NCBI GenBank assembly: GCA_012523875.1 | Contig: JAAYSW010000101.1 | Span: forward strand, 1 to 6,488 | Reading direction: 5' to 3' | Length of the DNA stretch: 6,488 bases | Source: Clostridiales bacterium | GTDB lineage: Bacteria; Bacillota; Clostridia; Oscillospirales; Ruminococcaceae | Shown: one piece after another, positions 1 through 6,488 of the stretch | Layout of the letters: each line of letters starts with the position of its first letter | Position numbering within the stretch: position 1 is the stretch's first letter | The notes under the pieces: generated by a model | The model's input: only the letters and a program-made list of their open reading frames with translations | What the model was told of the DNA's origin: nothing | The model's database searches: none | Position numbers and translations under genes: made by a program

Positions 1-231
1 CACCTCAAGCCCACTATCATCGGCAATAACAGCAGTCTTACAAACCCCATATATTGCTCTCGCTTTCAGTAAAGAATTTTCCTCAAAGGTTGTTCCTGTC
101 TCCTCAACATCAAGTGATATTCCAGCCTGTGATTGAGAAATAACTGTATAGCCTAATGGTTTAAGCATTTCTGATATTTCCAGCAACTTATGATTATTAT
201 TTGATGCAAGAACAATTTTATTATTCATCAT
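1..231 (-). CDS. rdgB: XTP/dITP diphosphatase (RdgB/HAM1 family), 5' part only
   Basis: The first 77 codons are present and the gene continues past the left edge; the family is usually about 200 residues, so roughly 120 are missing. Seen: an N-terminal strand followed by LASNNNHKLLEI (residues 8-19, the nucleotide-binding start of the family), then TGTTFEENSLLKARA (45-59) and ADDSGLEV (70-77). The Asp pair 71-72 matches the position of the metal-binding and catalytic Asp residues. Known for the family: a cytosolic homodimer that hydrolyses ITP, dITP and XTP to the monophosphate and pyrophosphate, keeping deaminated purines out of DNA and RNA. Two adjacent ATGs (231 and 228) could each be the start; a GAGG site lies 6 or 9 nt upstream, so the choice is open. 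The gene overlaps the 3' end of ftsY by 11 nt (8 nt from the second ATG), suggesting translational coupling. Family assignment is secure; only the C-terminal half is unseen. Confidence 0.93.
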   Translation of the reverse strand, partial: MMNNKIVLASNNNHKLLEISEMLKPLGYTVISQSQAGISLDVEETGTTFEENSLLKARAIYGVCKTAVIADDSGLEV

Positions 232-1159
232 CTTCTTCCTCACTAGCATCTGGTTTCTCAAACAACGCAGTTACAAAGCTCTTTGAATCAAAGGGCTGTA
301 AATCATCAATTTGCTCACCCACACCAATGAGCTTTACAGGTATATCTAATTCATTCTTAATTGAAATAACGATACCACCCTTAGCAGTGCCATCTAATTT
401 AGTTAATACTATTCCTGTGATATTAGCAACTTCTCTAAATAATCTTGCCTGATTTACTGCATTCTGTCCAGTAGTTGCATCAAGCACGAGTAGTATTTCC
501 TTTGCACACCCCTCAGCCTGGGTTTCAATAATTCTATTTATCTTAGCTAGTTCATCCATAAGATTTTTTTTATTATGAAGTCGTCCAGCAGTATCGCATA
601 CAAGAACATCACATTTTCTGGCTTTAGCTGCCGCTATTGCATCAAAAATAACTGCCGCAGGGTCAGAACCCTCAGCATGCTTAATAATATCAACACCAGC
701 ACGCTCTGTCCATACCTCAAGCTGATCAATTGCAGCTGCTCTAAAGGTATCAGCCGCTGCAACCAGAACCTTTTTCCCATCCTCCTTAAAGTTTCGACAC
801 ATCTTACCAATTGTAGTGGTTTTACCAGAACCATTTACACCAATTACAAGAATAACTGATGGCGTCGTAGATAAATCAAGTTCTATATCATCACCCATCA
901 TTTCGGAAACAACCTCATGCAATAGCCCCATTATTTCCGCTGGATCAGTAACACCGTATTCTTTAATTTTTTTTCTTAATACTTCACATATCTTAATAGA
1001 GGTTTCCACCCCAACATCGCTCATAATCATAATTTCTTCAAGCTGTTCAAAGAGTTCCTCATCTATCTTTGTGAAAGAGTTCACTACCTTCTCCAACTTT
1101 TTAATCATGGAGTTTTTTGTTTTAAGCAGCCCTTTTTTTATTTTATTAAATATACCCAT
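221..1159 (-). CDS. ftsY: Signal recognition particle receptor GTPase FtsY
   Basis: This 312-residue protein is the bacterial SRP receptor. It binds Ffh-SRP carrying ribosomes with nascent membrane proteins and, by paired GTP hydrolysis, hands them to the Sec translocon at the inner face of the membrane. Seen: a basic N-terminus (MGIFNKIKKGLLKTKN) likely to serve as the lipid-binding helix, a helical N domain (about 20-95), then the G domain with GVNGSGKTTT (107-116), DTFRAAAIDQL (137-147), DTAGR (189-193), DATTGQNA (227-234), TKLDGTAKGG (253-262) and GVGEQIDDLQPFD (279-291). DATTGQNA, GGIVIS and DLQPF are FtsY forms; Ffh differs there and also carries an M domain, absent here. The long acidic A domain of E. 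coli FtsY is missing, as is usual in Firmicutes. I chose the ATG at 1159 because AGGAG lies 5 nt upstream; the in-frame GTG at 1180 would add seven residues encoded by the ribosome site itself. It lies 89 nt after smc and overlaps rdgB. Confidence 0.97.
   Translation of the reverse strand: MGIFNKIKKGLLKTKNSMIKKLEKVVNSFTKIDEELFEQLEEIMIMSDVGVETSIKICEVLRKKIKEYGVTDPAEIMGLLHEVVSEMMGDDIELDLSTTPSVILVIGVNGSGKTTTIGKMCRNFKEDGKKVLVAAADTFRAAAIDQLEVWTERAGVDIIKHAEGSDPAAVIFDAIAAAKARKCDVLVCDTAGRLHNKKNLMDELAKINRIIETQAEGCAKEILLVLDATTGQNAVNQARLFREVANITGIVLTKLDGTAKGGIVISIKNELDIPVKLIGVGEQIDDLQPFDSKSFVTALFEKPDASEEEDDE
238..241 (-). promoter_or_regulatory. Ribosome binding site of rdgB, inside ftsY
   Basis: GAGG on the minus strand sits 6 nt before the ATG at 231 and 9 nt before the ATG at 228. 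It is part of the GAG-GAA-GAA codon run that encodes the acidic tail of FtsY, so the same bases serve both genes. Both distances are workable and do not settle which ATG is used. Confidence 0.65.
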
Positions 1160-1248
1160 AAGCTCTCCTTTATAACTCACTATGTTTAATTAACCTTATG
1201 TATAAATTCTCATGGTTACGCCTTTAAAACACTCTTACCATTATAATA
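1160..1248 (-). other. Spacer between smc and ftsY
   Basis: This 89-nt AT-rich gap is the only real intergenic space in the window. It holds the ftsY ribosome site next to the ftsY start, a TATAAT hexamer on the minus strand (1240-1245) just past the smc stop, and a short TTAATTAA palindrome (1186-1193). ATGGT (1212-1216) and ACCAT (1237-1241) could pair, but with a 20-nt loop and no following T-run this is not a terminator. Read-through from smc into ftsY is therefore likely; a secondary promoter is possible but not shown. Confidence 0.6.
1163..1171 (-). promoter_or_regulatory. Ribosome binding site of ftsY
   Basis: AAAGGAGAG on the minus strand contains AGGAG ending 5 nt before the ATG at 1159. 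It decides the ftsY start in favour of this ATG over the in-frame GTG at 1180, since the site lies inside the extra codons that the GTG would use. It is the strongest such site among the five genes. Confidence 0.85.
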
Positions 1249-4200
1249 CTACTTATCTACCAAAAAATCAACCTGTTCTAATTTTAATAGTTTCGATACC
1301 CCATCCTCCTGCATAGTAACGCCGTATAAGATATTTGCTGATTCCATGCTACCACGTCTATGCGTTATTAGAATAAATTGCGTTGTTGTAACAAAATTCT
1401 TCAAATACTGTGCATATTTTAATACGTTAACCTCATCAAGTGCAGCATCAATCTCATCAAGTATACAAAACGGTGCAGGTTTCACTGTCAAAATTGCGAA
1501 ATAGATAGCAATAGCAACAAATGCCTGCTCTCCCCCTGAAAGTGAAATAAGATTTTTTATAACCTTCCCTGGAGGTGCGACTACGATTTCTATCCCAGAT
1601 TCTAATATATTTTCAGGCTCAGAAAGGACTAATTTTGCCTTGCCACCACCAAAAAGCTCTACAAAAATCCTCTTGAACTCTTCATTAATTTTATTAAAAC
1701 TATCAAGAAAGATATGTTGCATTTCCTGTGTTAAATCTTCTATCAATCGTTCTAACTCTCTTTTAGATGCCTCAACATCATCAAGCTGTTCTGAAAGGAA
1801 TTCATATCTTTCCGAAACCTCCTTATACTCCTCAATTGCTGAGACATTGATATTACCAAGTGCCCTAATTTTATTTTTCAGCTCATTAAGCTCCCTTTTT
1901 GCAGCTACCATATCAGTTATTTTTTCTGAGAAATTCTGTGCTTCGGAACGGGATAATTCATAATCCTCCCATAATTGAGTGATAATTCTATCATAATCCT
2001 TTTGCTTAGATACTTGCCTTTCGTCCAAGCGACTTTTTTCTTGTAATAGTTTTTCACGTTCAGAGTTAACCGCTTTCATTCCGCTTCTGATTTCAGTGAT
2101 ACTTTTCTCATATTCATCACGCATAACTCGCAAAGCATCAAGCCTTTTACTATTATCTAAAACTTCTTGTTTTACCTGTTCTACAAGGTTTTTCCGTTCT
2201 TCAATGCAGCTTTTCTTTTCAGTAATAACCCTTTCCTGCATAACAATTTCTGCTAAAGCCTGCTCACATCTACTATCAGCTTCAATTCTATTCTGCTTTA
2301 GAATAGCTATCTCACGCTCAATCGCTTCCCTGTCCTTTGAAATTTCCATCTGACTAATCTTCAATAAGGAAAGCTTTTCTATAAACTCTTTTCGCTGTCC
2401 CTGCAAGCTTTTATGCCTTCCCTGTTGGCTAGATATATCTTTTTCAAGAATAGTTATTTTACTGTTGATAGCCTTTAATTCGTTTGTTAGCTTTTCTATA
2501 AGTCCAACATAGTAATCTCGCTTATTAGCTAGACTGTTCGTCTGTTTAATAGTGTTTTCTAGCTGAGCATTCATTTGCTTTTGCATTGAAATTAAACGTG
2601 TATATTCTGACTGAAATCTAATTATATCCTCAGCAATACTTACCTTTTCGTCCTTTTCATGCTCAATGCAATTTGCAAGCCTTATAGTATCATTCCTTAA
2701 CTTATCAACATTCTTTTCAAGATGCCTTTGGCTAGCTGTCAGGTCTATTATATCATCATTTAGCTTGTTTATATCATTTTTCCTTGTAAGAACTCCACTT
2801 GAACGAACAGCAGAACCGCCCGTAAAAGACCCTCCTACATTAATAACCTGACCATCAAGTGTAACAATCCTAAACTTATATCCATATTTCTTTGCGATAA
2901 ATGTTGCACTATCAATATTGTCAGCTATAACTATTCTTCCAAGTAACGAGTTAATTATTCCATTATATGTCGGGTTTATGGTAATAATCTCATTAGCCAT
3001 TGCAATAAACCCAGCTTCATCACTTAGATTCCCTTTATTAAATGTATAACCCTTAACAGATGTTATCGGCAAAAATGTTGCACGACCAGCTTTTCTTTCT
3101 TTTAAAAGCTTAATGCAACGTTTAGCAATACTCTCATCATCAACAACAATATTCTGCAACGCACCACCCAATGCAGTTTCAATCGCTGTTATATACTTAT
3201 CTTCAGTCTTAATAAGTTGGGCTATAGTGCCATGTATTCCCTTTATTGATGAACTTCTTGATAATCTTATTATCTCTTTAACGCTTACTGCAAAACCCTC
3301 CATACTGTTTTCAAGGTCAATTAGCAATTTTACCCTCTGCTGTTTTTCTTTAAGCCTAAGCATAGCTTGTTCATATTCTTTTTTTTCATTTTCAAGCTTT
3401 TTTAATTTTTGCTGATAAAGTGACATATAGCCATCAATTTTGTTCACTTGCTCCTGTTCAACAGCCTCTAACCTATCCATATCCTCCTTTAGAGATTTTA
3501 TTTCGGTATCATAATTGCTTAATTCCGCCTGTAGTTCATTTTTTTTCGCAGATTCATTATTAATCTGTTCATCCATATCCTTAACAGTTGCTTCCAATGA
3601 ATTGATATTAACTCTGTATTCACCTTGTTTTATATAGAGAGAATTAAGTTTATTCTCAGCATCATCAAATAGCTTACTAACATCCTCTACCTCTATTTCT
3701 ATATCAGCAAACTGTTCTGAAACCTCTTTAATCTCATCAATGATTTTCGATTGTTTTTCTAACGATTCTTTAAGTAGTTGTTGCTGGGCTTCTGTTCGCT
3801 CATTAATATCAATAACCGAATTCTGCTCATCATTTTGCTTTAATTTAATTGCATCAATCGTATTTTTACTATGTAAAATATCGTTTTCGAACACAGCTAT
3901 ATCCGACATATATTCTAGTGATTTTTTCTCAATCTCAACAGTTTTAGCACGTATTCTCTCTATTTCAGCAGAAGTTTCCTGCACTTTTCGATAACCTTGG
4001 CGAATTTTTTCTTCTCCTTGTGCAATCTCATTTTCTACATTATCATATTGTGCATCACAAATAAGAATATCCTCATGGATTTTTTTAATTTCCACCCTTA
4101 ATTCGTCAAGCCGATTTAGGAAAACTGAAATCTCCAACCTCTTTTTCTTATCAGCCAGCACTAAAAACTTCTCAGCTTTTTCTGATTGTATCCTAAGTGG

Positions 4201-4809
4201 CTCAACTCGTACCTCAAGTTCGACTACAATATCATTAAGCCTTATAATGTTCTCCTGTGCCTTAGCAAGCTTTCGTTCTGCCTCAGCTTTTTTATAACGG
4301 AATTTAGATATCCCAGCTGCCTCCTCAAAAATATCCCTACGGTCATTACTTTTAGCTCCAACAATCTCAGCAATTCTTCCCTGACCGACAATGGAATAGC
4401 CATCCCGTCCAAGCCCCGTATCCATGAATAATTCATTAATATCTTTTAATCTTACATTTCTTCCATTAATAAGATATTCACTATCGCCACTTCTGTAAAG
4501 CTTTCTTGTAATTGCTACTTCATCATTATCCACGCTAAGCCCACGTTCTGAATTATCAATATTAAGCGTAACAGAAGCATAGCCAACAGGTTTTCTCGTC
4601 ATAGTACCGGAAAAAATAACATCTTCCATCTTATTTCCACGCAAGGTTTTTGTTGATTGCTCACCAAGCACCCATCTTACAGCATCACCAATGTTACTCT
4701 TTCCGCTACCATTTGGTCCAACAACTGCTGTCAGACCCTTATCAAAATCCAATTTAATTTTATCAGGAAAGGATTTAAATCCTTGCAACTCCAGTGATTT
4801 TAAATACAT
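1249..4809 (-). CDS. smc: Chromosome condensation and segregation protein SMC
   Basis: This 1186-residue protein has the same length as B. subtilis SMC. It is the ATPase of the SMC-ScpAB complex, which loads on DNA and extrudes loops to organise and separate sister chromosomes. Seen, in order: Walker A GPNGSGKSN (31-39, Lys37), R-loop TLRG (Arg57), Q-loop GQGR (Gln143), the conserved FEEAAGISKF (161-170), a charged coiled-coil arm (about 170-510), the hinge (about 520-672) ending in glycine-rich INVGGSFTGGS, the return coiled coil (about 675-1025), signature motif LSGGEQ (1090-1095), Walker B FCILDEI (1114-1120, Glu1119 as catalytic base), the DAALDE D-loop and the ITH switch His1150. All ATPase elements are intact. 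The start at 4809 overlaps the upstream stop codon (TAATG), has AGAGGA 10 nt upstream and gives the normal MYLKSLELQGFKSF beginning. An in-frame ATG at 4833 would add eight residues but has no ribosome site. Partners scpA and scpB are not in the window. Confidence 0.98.
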   Translation of the reverse strand: MYLKSLELQGFKSFPDKIKLDFDKGLTAVVGPNGSGKSNIGDAVRWVLGEQSTKTLRGNKMEDVIFSGTMTRKPVGYASVTLNIDNSERGLSVDNDEVAITRKLYRSGDSEYLINGRNVRLKDINELFMDTGLGRDGYSIVGQGRIAEIVGAKSNDRRDIFEEAAGISKFRYKKAEAERKLAKAQENIIRLNDIVVELEVRVEPLRIQSEKAEKFLVLADKKKRLEISVFLNRLDELRVEIKKIHEDILICDAQYDNVENEIAQGEEKIRQGYRKVQETSAEIERIRAKTVEIEKKSLEYMSDIAVFENDILHSKNTIDAIKLKQNDEQNSVIDINERTEAQQQLLKESLEKQSKIIDEIKEVSEQFADIEIEVEDVSKLFDDAENKLNSLYIKQGEYRVNINSLEATVKDMDEQINNESAKKNELQAELSNYDTEIKSLKEDMDRLEAVEQEQVNKIDGYMSLYQQKLKKLENEKKEYEQAMLRLKEKQQRVKLLIDLENSMEGFAVSVKEIIRLSRSSSIKGIHGTIAQLIKTEDKYITAIETALGGALQNIVVDDESIAKRCIKLLKERKAGRATFLPITSVKGYTFNKGNLSDEAGFIAMANEIITINPTYNGIINSLLGRIVIADNIDSATFIAKKYGYKFRIVTLDGQVINVGGSFTGGSAVRSSGVLTRKNDINKLNDDIIDLTASQRHLEKNVDKLRNDTIRLANCIEHEKDEKVSIAEDIIRFQSEYTRLISMQKQMNAQLENTIKQTNSLANKRDYYVGLIEKLTNELKAINSKITILEKDISSQQGRHKSLQGQRKEFIEKLSLLKISQMEISKDREAIEREIAILKQNRIEADSRCEQALAEIVMQERVITEKKSCIEERKNLVEQVKQEVLDNSKRLDALRVMRDEYEKSITEIRSGMKAVNSEREKLLQEKSRLDERQVSKQKDYDRIITQLWEDYELSRSEAQNFSEKITDMVAAKRELNELKNKIRALGNINVSAIEEYKEVSERYEFLSEQLDDVEASKRELERLIEDLTQEMQHIFLDSFNKINEEFKRIFVELFGGGKAKLVLSEPENILESGIEIVVAPPGKVIKNLISLSGGEQAFVAIAIYFAILTVKPAPFCILDEIDAALDEVNVLKYAQYLKNFVTTTQFILITHRRGSMESANILYGVTMQEDGVSKLLKLEQVDFLVDK

Positions 4810-5810
4810 TAATACCCGTCCTCTAATTTGCATTCATATTTTTTTAATTTGCTATCCGATTTAATTTTTATACTAATTCCCTTTTCATTGAAATATATGA
4901 CATTGCTTTTTTTATGTCCTAAAGCCTTGCTTATACAATTGCTATTTACATAAATATTATAATTATCACGAGAAGGATGGCTGTTGGTTGCTTCTGTAAT
5001 ATTATTCCTATAAATTCTACTTTCAACAATTTCCTTAAATGCTGGGTGGTAAAAGCCTCCCATCATCTCTGATTCAATGATTTCAGACGCATGGAGTCCC
5101 ATTCTTATAATTCTTATTCCATTTTCTTCAAAGAAAGTCAACATTTCGGCACAAATTCCAACAACTTCGTCAAAACTATAAAGAGTATAATCACCCTTTT
5201 GATATAGCTCACCAAGCCTTGTTCCACCAAGCACAGCAACAGGGTAAATCCGTACAGTTTCAGGGCTGAGCCTAGCGATTTCCCTCATTGTTTCATACTC
5301 ATATTCAATCGTGCTTTTATAAAGCCCTACCATCATCTGTAATCCAAGTTCAAATCCGTTTTCGTTTATAAGCCTAGAAGCATTCATTATATCCTCAGCA
5401 GAATGTCCCCTATTATTAGCAAATAGCACCTTATCAACCATACTTTGAGCCCCAAGCTCAATTGCAGTAACACCAAAGCTTCTAAGCAGTGCAAGAACTT
5501 CCTCATCAATATAATCAGGGCGTGTTGAAATTCTTATTCCCTTAAAGCCATCTTTACCGACAAATTCATTTGCCGCCCCCAAAAGCTCAAGCATATATCC
5601 ACGTTCTATTGCGGTAAAACTTCCTCCAAAAAAAGCAATTTCTGTGTTACTTCTATTGGAAACCTCCCGCATTGCCTGCTCACATATCTGTTTTACTCTT
5701 TCAGCAGAGGGTAAGGTTTCTTCACCACTTATGCTATGCTGATTACAGAAACTACACATATTTGGGCAGCCAAGATGCGGCACAAAAATTGCTATATTAT
5801 TATGTTTCAT
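4809..5810 (-). CDS. Elp3-like radical SAM protein of unknown role, encoded between rnc and smc
   Basis: This 333-residue protein has the radical SAM iron-sulfur motif CX3CX2C near the N-terminus (Cys15, Cys19, Cys22 in LGCPNMCSFCNQ), followed by GGSF (62-65), RISTRPDYI (93-101), ELGAQSM (118-124), VRIYPVAVLGGTRLGELY (186-203), IRIIRMGLHAS (232-242) and GFYHPAFKEIVESRIY. This series matches the Elp3/COG1243-like branch of the superfamily, which cleaves S-adenosylmethionine with a 4Fe-4S cluster to make a 5'-deoxyadenosyl radical. True Elp3, a tRNA wobble-uridine modifier, has a C-terminal acetyltransferase domain of some 150 residues; here only about 70 residues follow the conserved core, ending in a lysine-rich tail, so that activity is not expected. 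A role in RNA modification is inference only. Odd point: the barrel motif usually GLPG reads GLYK (162-165). The start overlaps rnc by 11 nt with only a weak GGGG upstream, and the stop overlaps the smc start by one base, so translation is likely coupled to both. Family call is firm; substrate is unknown. Confidence 0.9.
   Translation of the reverse strand: MKHNNIAIFVPHLGCPNMCSFCNQHSISGEETLPSAERVKQICEQAMREVSNRSNTEIAFFGGSFTAIERGYMLELLGAANEFVGKDGFKGIRISTRPDYIDEEVLALLRSFGVTAIELGAQSMVDKVLFANNRGHSAEDIMNASRLINENGFELGLQMMVGLYKSTIEYEYETMREIARLSPETVRIYPVAVLGGTRLGELYQKGDYTLYSFDEVVGICAEMLTFFEENGIRIIRMGLHASEIIESEMMGGFYHPAFKEIVESRIYRNNITEATNSHPSRDNYNIYVNSNCISKALGHKKSNVIYFNEKGISIKIKSDSKLKKYECKLEDGY
4819..4824 (-). 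promoter_or_regulatory. Ribosome binding site of smc
   Basis: AGAGGA on the minus strand lies 10 nt (counted from GAGG) before the smc ATG at 4809, inside the last codons of the radical SAM gene. The spacing is slightly long, but with the TAATG stop-start overlap it supports this start over the ATG at 4833, which has no purine-rich site ahead of it. Confidence 0.65.
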
Positions 5811-6480
5811 AACCCATTAACCCCAAGGCCTCTTTTGCAGCCATTTGTTCTGCTTCCTTTTTACTCTTTCCCGTACCTGTACCAATAATATTTGAATTAA
5901 GACAGACCTGAACTTTAAAGGCTTTATTATGGTCAGGTCCAGTTTGATCCGCAAGAATATACTCAACTTTTTCCTCAGGATTCTTTTGTATAACCTCTTG
6001 CAAAATTGTTTTATAATCGCTGAATGCTGTAGGACTTTTCTTGTCTATATCATCAGGAATAAACCTTAAAACATGTTTTCGTGCAGCCTCAAGCCCACCA
6101 TCAAGATAAATTGCTGCAATAACAGCCTCGAAGGCATCTGCAAGAATTGAAGGGCGTTCCCTTCCACCTGTATGCTCCTCACCCTTACCCAAAAGCAAAA
6201 AATCACCAAGCCTTATCTGTTTTGCAAAGCCATGCAGTGATTTTTCACATACCAACGATGCACGGATTTTCGTTAATTCGCCCTCTGGTAAGTGTGAAAA
6301 ATGCTCAAATAAATACTGCGATACAATAACTGAAAGAACACTATCCCCCAAAAATTCCAATCTTTCATTGCTATTTCTCGATTTTTTCTTCTCATTTGCA
6401 TATGATGAGTGGGAAATTGCTTCCGTTAATATTTTCTTGTTTTTAAATTGATATCGTATAATACTTTCAAATTCGTCCAT
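5800..6480 (-). CDS. rnc: Ribonuclease III
   Basis: This 226-residue endonuclease cuts double-stranded RNA as a homodimer with Mg2+. In bacteria it separates 16S and 23S rRNA precursors and trims structured mRNAs and antisense pairs in the cytosol. Seen: the N-terminal nuclease domain (about 1-145) with HSSYANE (24-30), signature NERLEFLGDSVL (38-49, catalytic Glu42 and Asp46) and SILADAFEAVIAAIYLDGG (111-129, catalytic Asp115 and Glu118). A short linker leads to a double-stranded RNA-binding domain (about 155-222) ending in GTGTGKSKKEAEQMAAKEAL, the conserved lysine-rich helix that grips the RNA backbone. All four catalytic acidic residues are present and the length equals that of E. coli RNase III, so it should be active. 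The ATG at 6480 has GGAG 4 nt upstream at the very edge of the window. It is the first gene visible in this operon; anything upstream, including its promoter, is outside. Its 3' end overlaps the radical SAM gene by 11 nt. Confidence 0.98.
   Translation of the reverse strand: MDEFESIIRYQFKNKKILTEAISHSSYANEKKKSRNSNERLEFLGDSVLSVIVSQYLFEHFSHLPEGELTKIRASLVCEKSLHGFAKQIRLGDFLLLGKGEEHTGGRERPSILADAFEAVIAAIYLDGGLEAARKHVLRFIPDDIDKKSPTAFSDYKTILQEVIQKNPEEKVEYILADQTGPDHNKAFKVQVCLNSNIIGTGTGKSKKEAEQMAAKEALGLMGYET
5821..5824 (-). promoter_or_regulatory. Weak ribosome binding site of the radical SAM gene
   Basis: The only purine-rich stretch ahead of the ATG at 5810 is GGGG, 10 nt upstream and within the rnc coding region, with a second GGG at 5813-5815 too close to be useful. 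A poor site combined with an 11-nt overlap suggests that ribosomes finishing rnc restart here. Confidence 0.35.
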
Positions 6481-6484
6481 TTTG

Positions 6485-6488
6485 CTCC
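6485..6488 (-). promoter_or_regulatory. Ribosome binding site of rnc
   Basis: GGAG occupies the last four bases of the window on the minus strand, 4 nt before the rnc ATG at 6480. It may extend further upstream beyond the edge. It supports the chosen rnc start. Confidence 0.7.

Noticed and set aside
634..834. Minus-strand open frame of 66 codons inside ftsY
   Set aside because: It lies in another frame across the conserved G domain of ftsY and has no family features; it is a shadow of the real gene.
1212..1241. Possible terminator hairpin between smc and ftsY (ATGGT/ACCAT)
   Set aside because: The stem is only 5 bp with a 20-nt loop, is not GC-rich and has no T-run after it.
201..4431. Many plus-strand open frames of 60-119 codons opposite ftsY and smc
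   Set aside because: They lie wholly or almost wholly within confidently identified minus-strand genes, are rich in Ser, Ile, Leu and Phe as expected from antisense of charged coiled-coil codons, and show no recognisable motif.
4242..4436. Minus-strand open frame of 64 codons inside smc
   Set aside because: It is out of frame within the conserved SMC N-terminal region (GQGR and FEEAAG motifs), so it is a shadow.
4810..4833. Longer smc start at the ATG at 4833
   Set aside because: There is no ribosome site ahead of it, the added eight residues are unlike other SMC N-termini, and the ATG at 4809 gives the usual MYLKSLELQGFKSF beginning.
6147..6329. Plus-strand open frame of 60 codons opposite rnc
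   Set aside because: It is antisense to the catalytic region of RNase III and shows no features of its own.
1..6488. A hidden defence system, CRISPR array, mobile element or RNA gene
   Set aside because: About 98 percent of the window is accounted for by five conserved minus-strand genes. I saw no direct repeat series, transposase, phage gene or tRNA-like fold.

Overview
The window is a densely packed stretch of bacterial chromosome with every supported gene on the minus strand. In the direction of transcription the order is rnc (RNase III), an Elp3-like radical SAM protein gene, smc (chromosome condensation ATPase), ftsY (SRP receptor GTPase) and the 5' part of rdgB (XTP/dITP diphosphatase), which runs off the left edge. 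The AT-rich base composition, the Shine-Dalgarno sites, the 1186-residue SMC and the rnc-smc-ftsY core order (also found in Bacillus subtilis) point to a low-GC Firmicute. The radical SAM gene between rnc and smc and the LSGGEQAF form of the SMC signature motif suggest a member of the Clostridia. That lineage call is an inference from remembered family features, not from a search.

Layout from right to left: rnc (6480-5800) begins just inside the right edge, with its GGAG ribosome site in the last bases of the window. It overlaps the radical SAM gene (5810-4809) by 11 nt. The radical SAM stop codon shares one A with the smc start codon (TAATG), so smc runs 4809-1249. An 89-nt spacer (1160-1248) is the only real gap. 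ftsY follows (1159-221) with a strong AGGAG site, and its last codons overlap the start of rdgB (231 to beyond base 1) by 11 nt. The genes therefore form two tightly coupled blocks, rnc/radical SAM/smc and ftsY/rdgB, probably on one transcript because no convincing terminator lies between them. No stretch over 300 bases lacks a gene.

The products serve basic cell upkeep: structured-RNA processing (RNase III), chromosome organisation (SMC), co-translational membrane targeting (FtsY) and cleansing of the nucleotide pool (RdgB). The radical SAM protein is the one member without a clear role. I see no mobile element, CRISPR array, RNA gene or defence system. This looks like an ordinary housekeeping region, and the radical SAM protein is its most interesting part, both for its placement and for a changed motif in its barrel.
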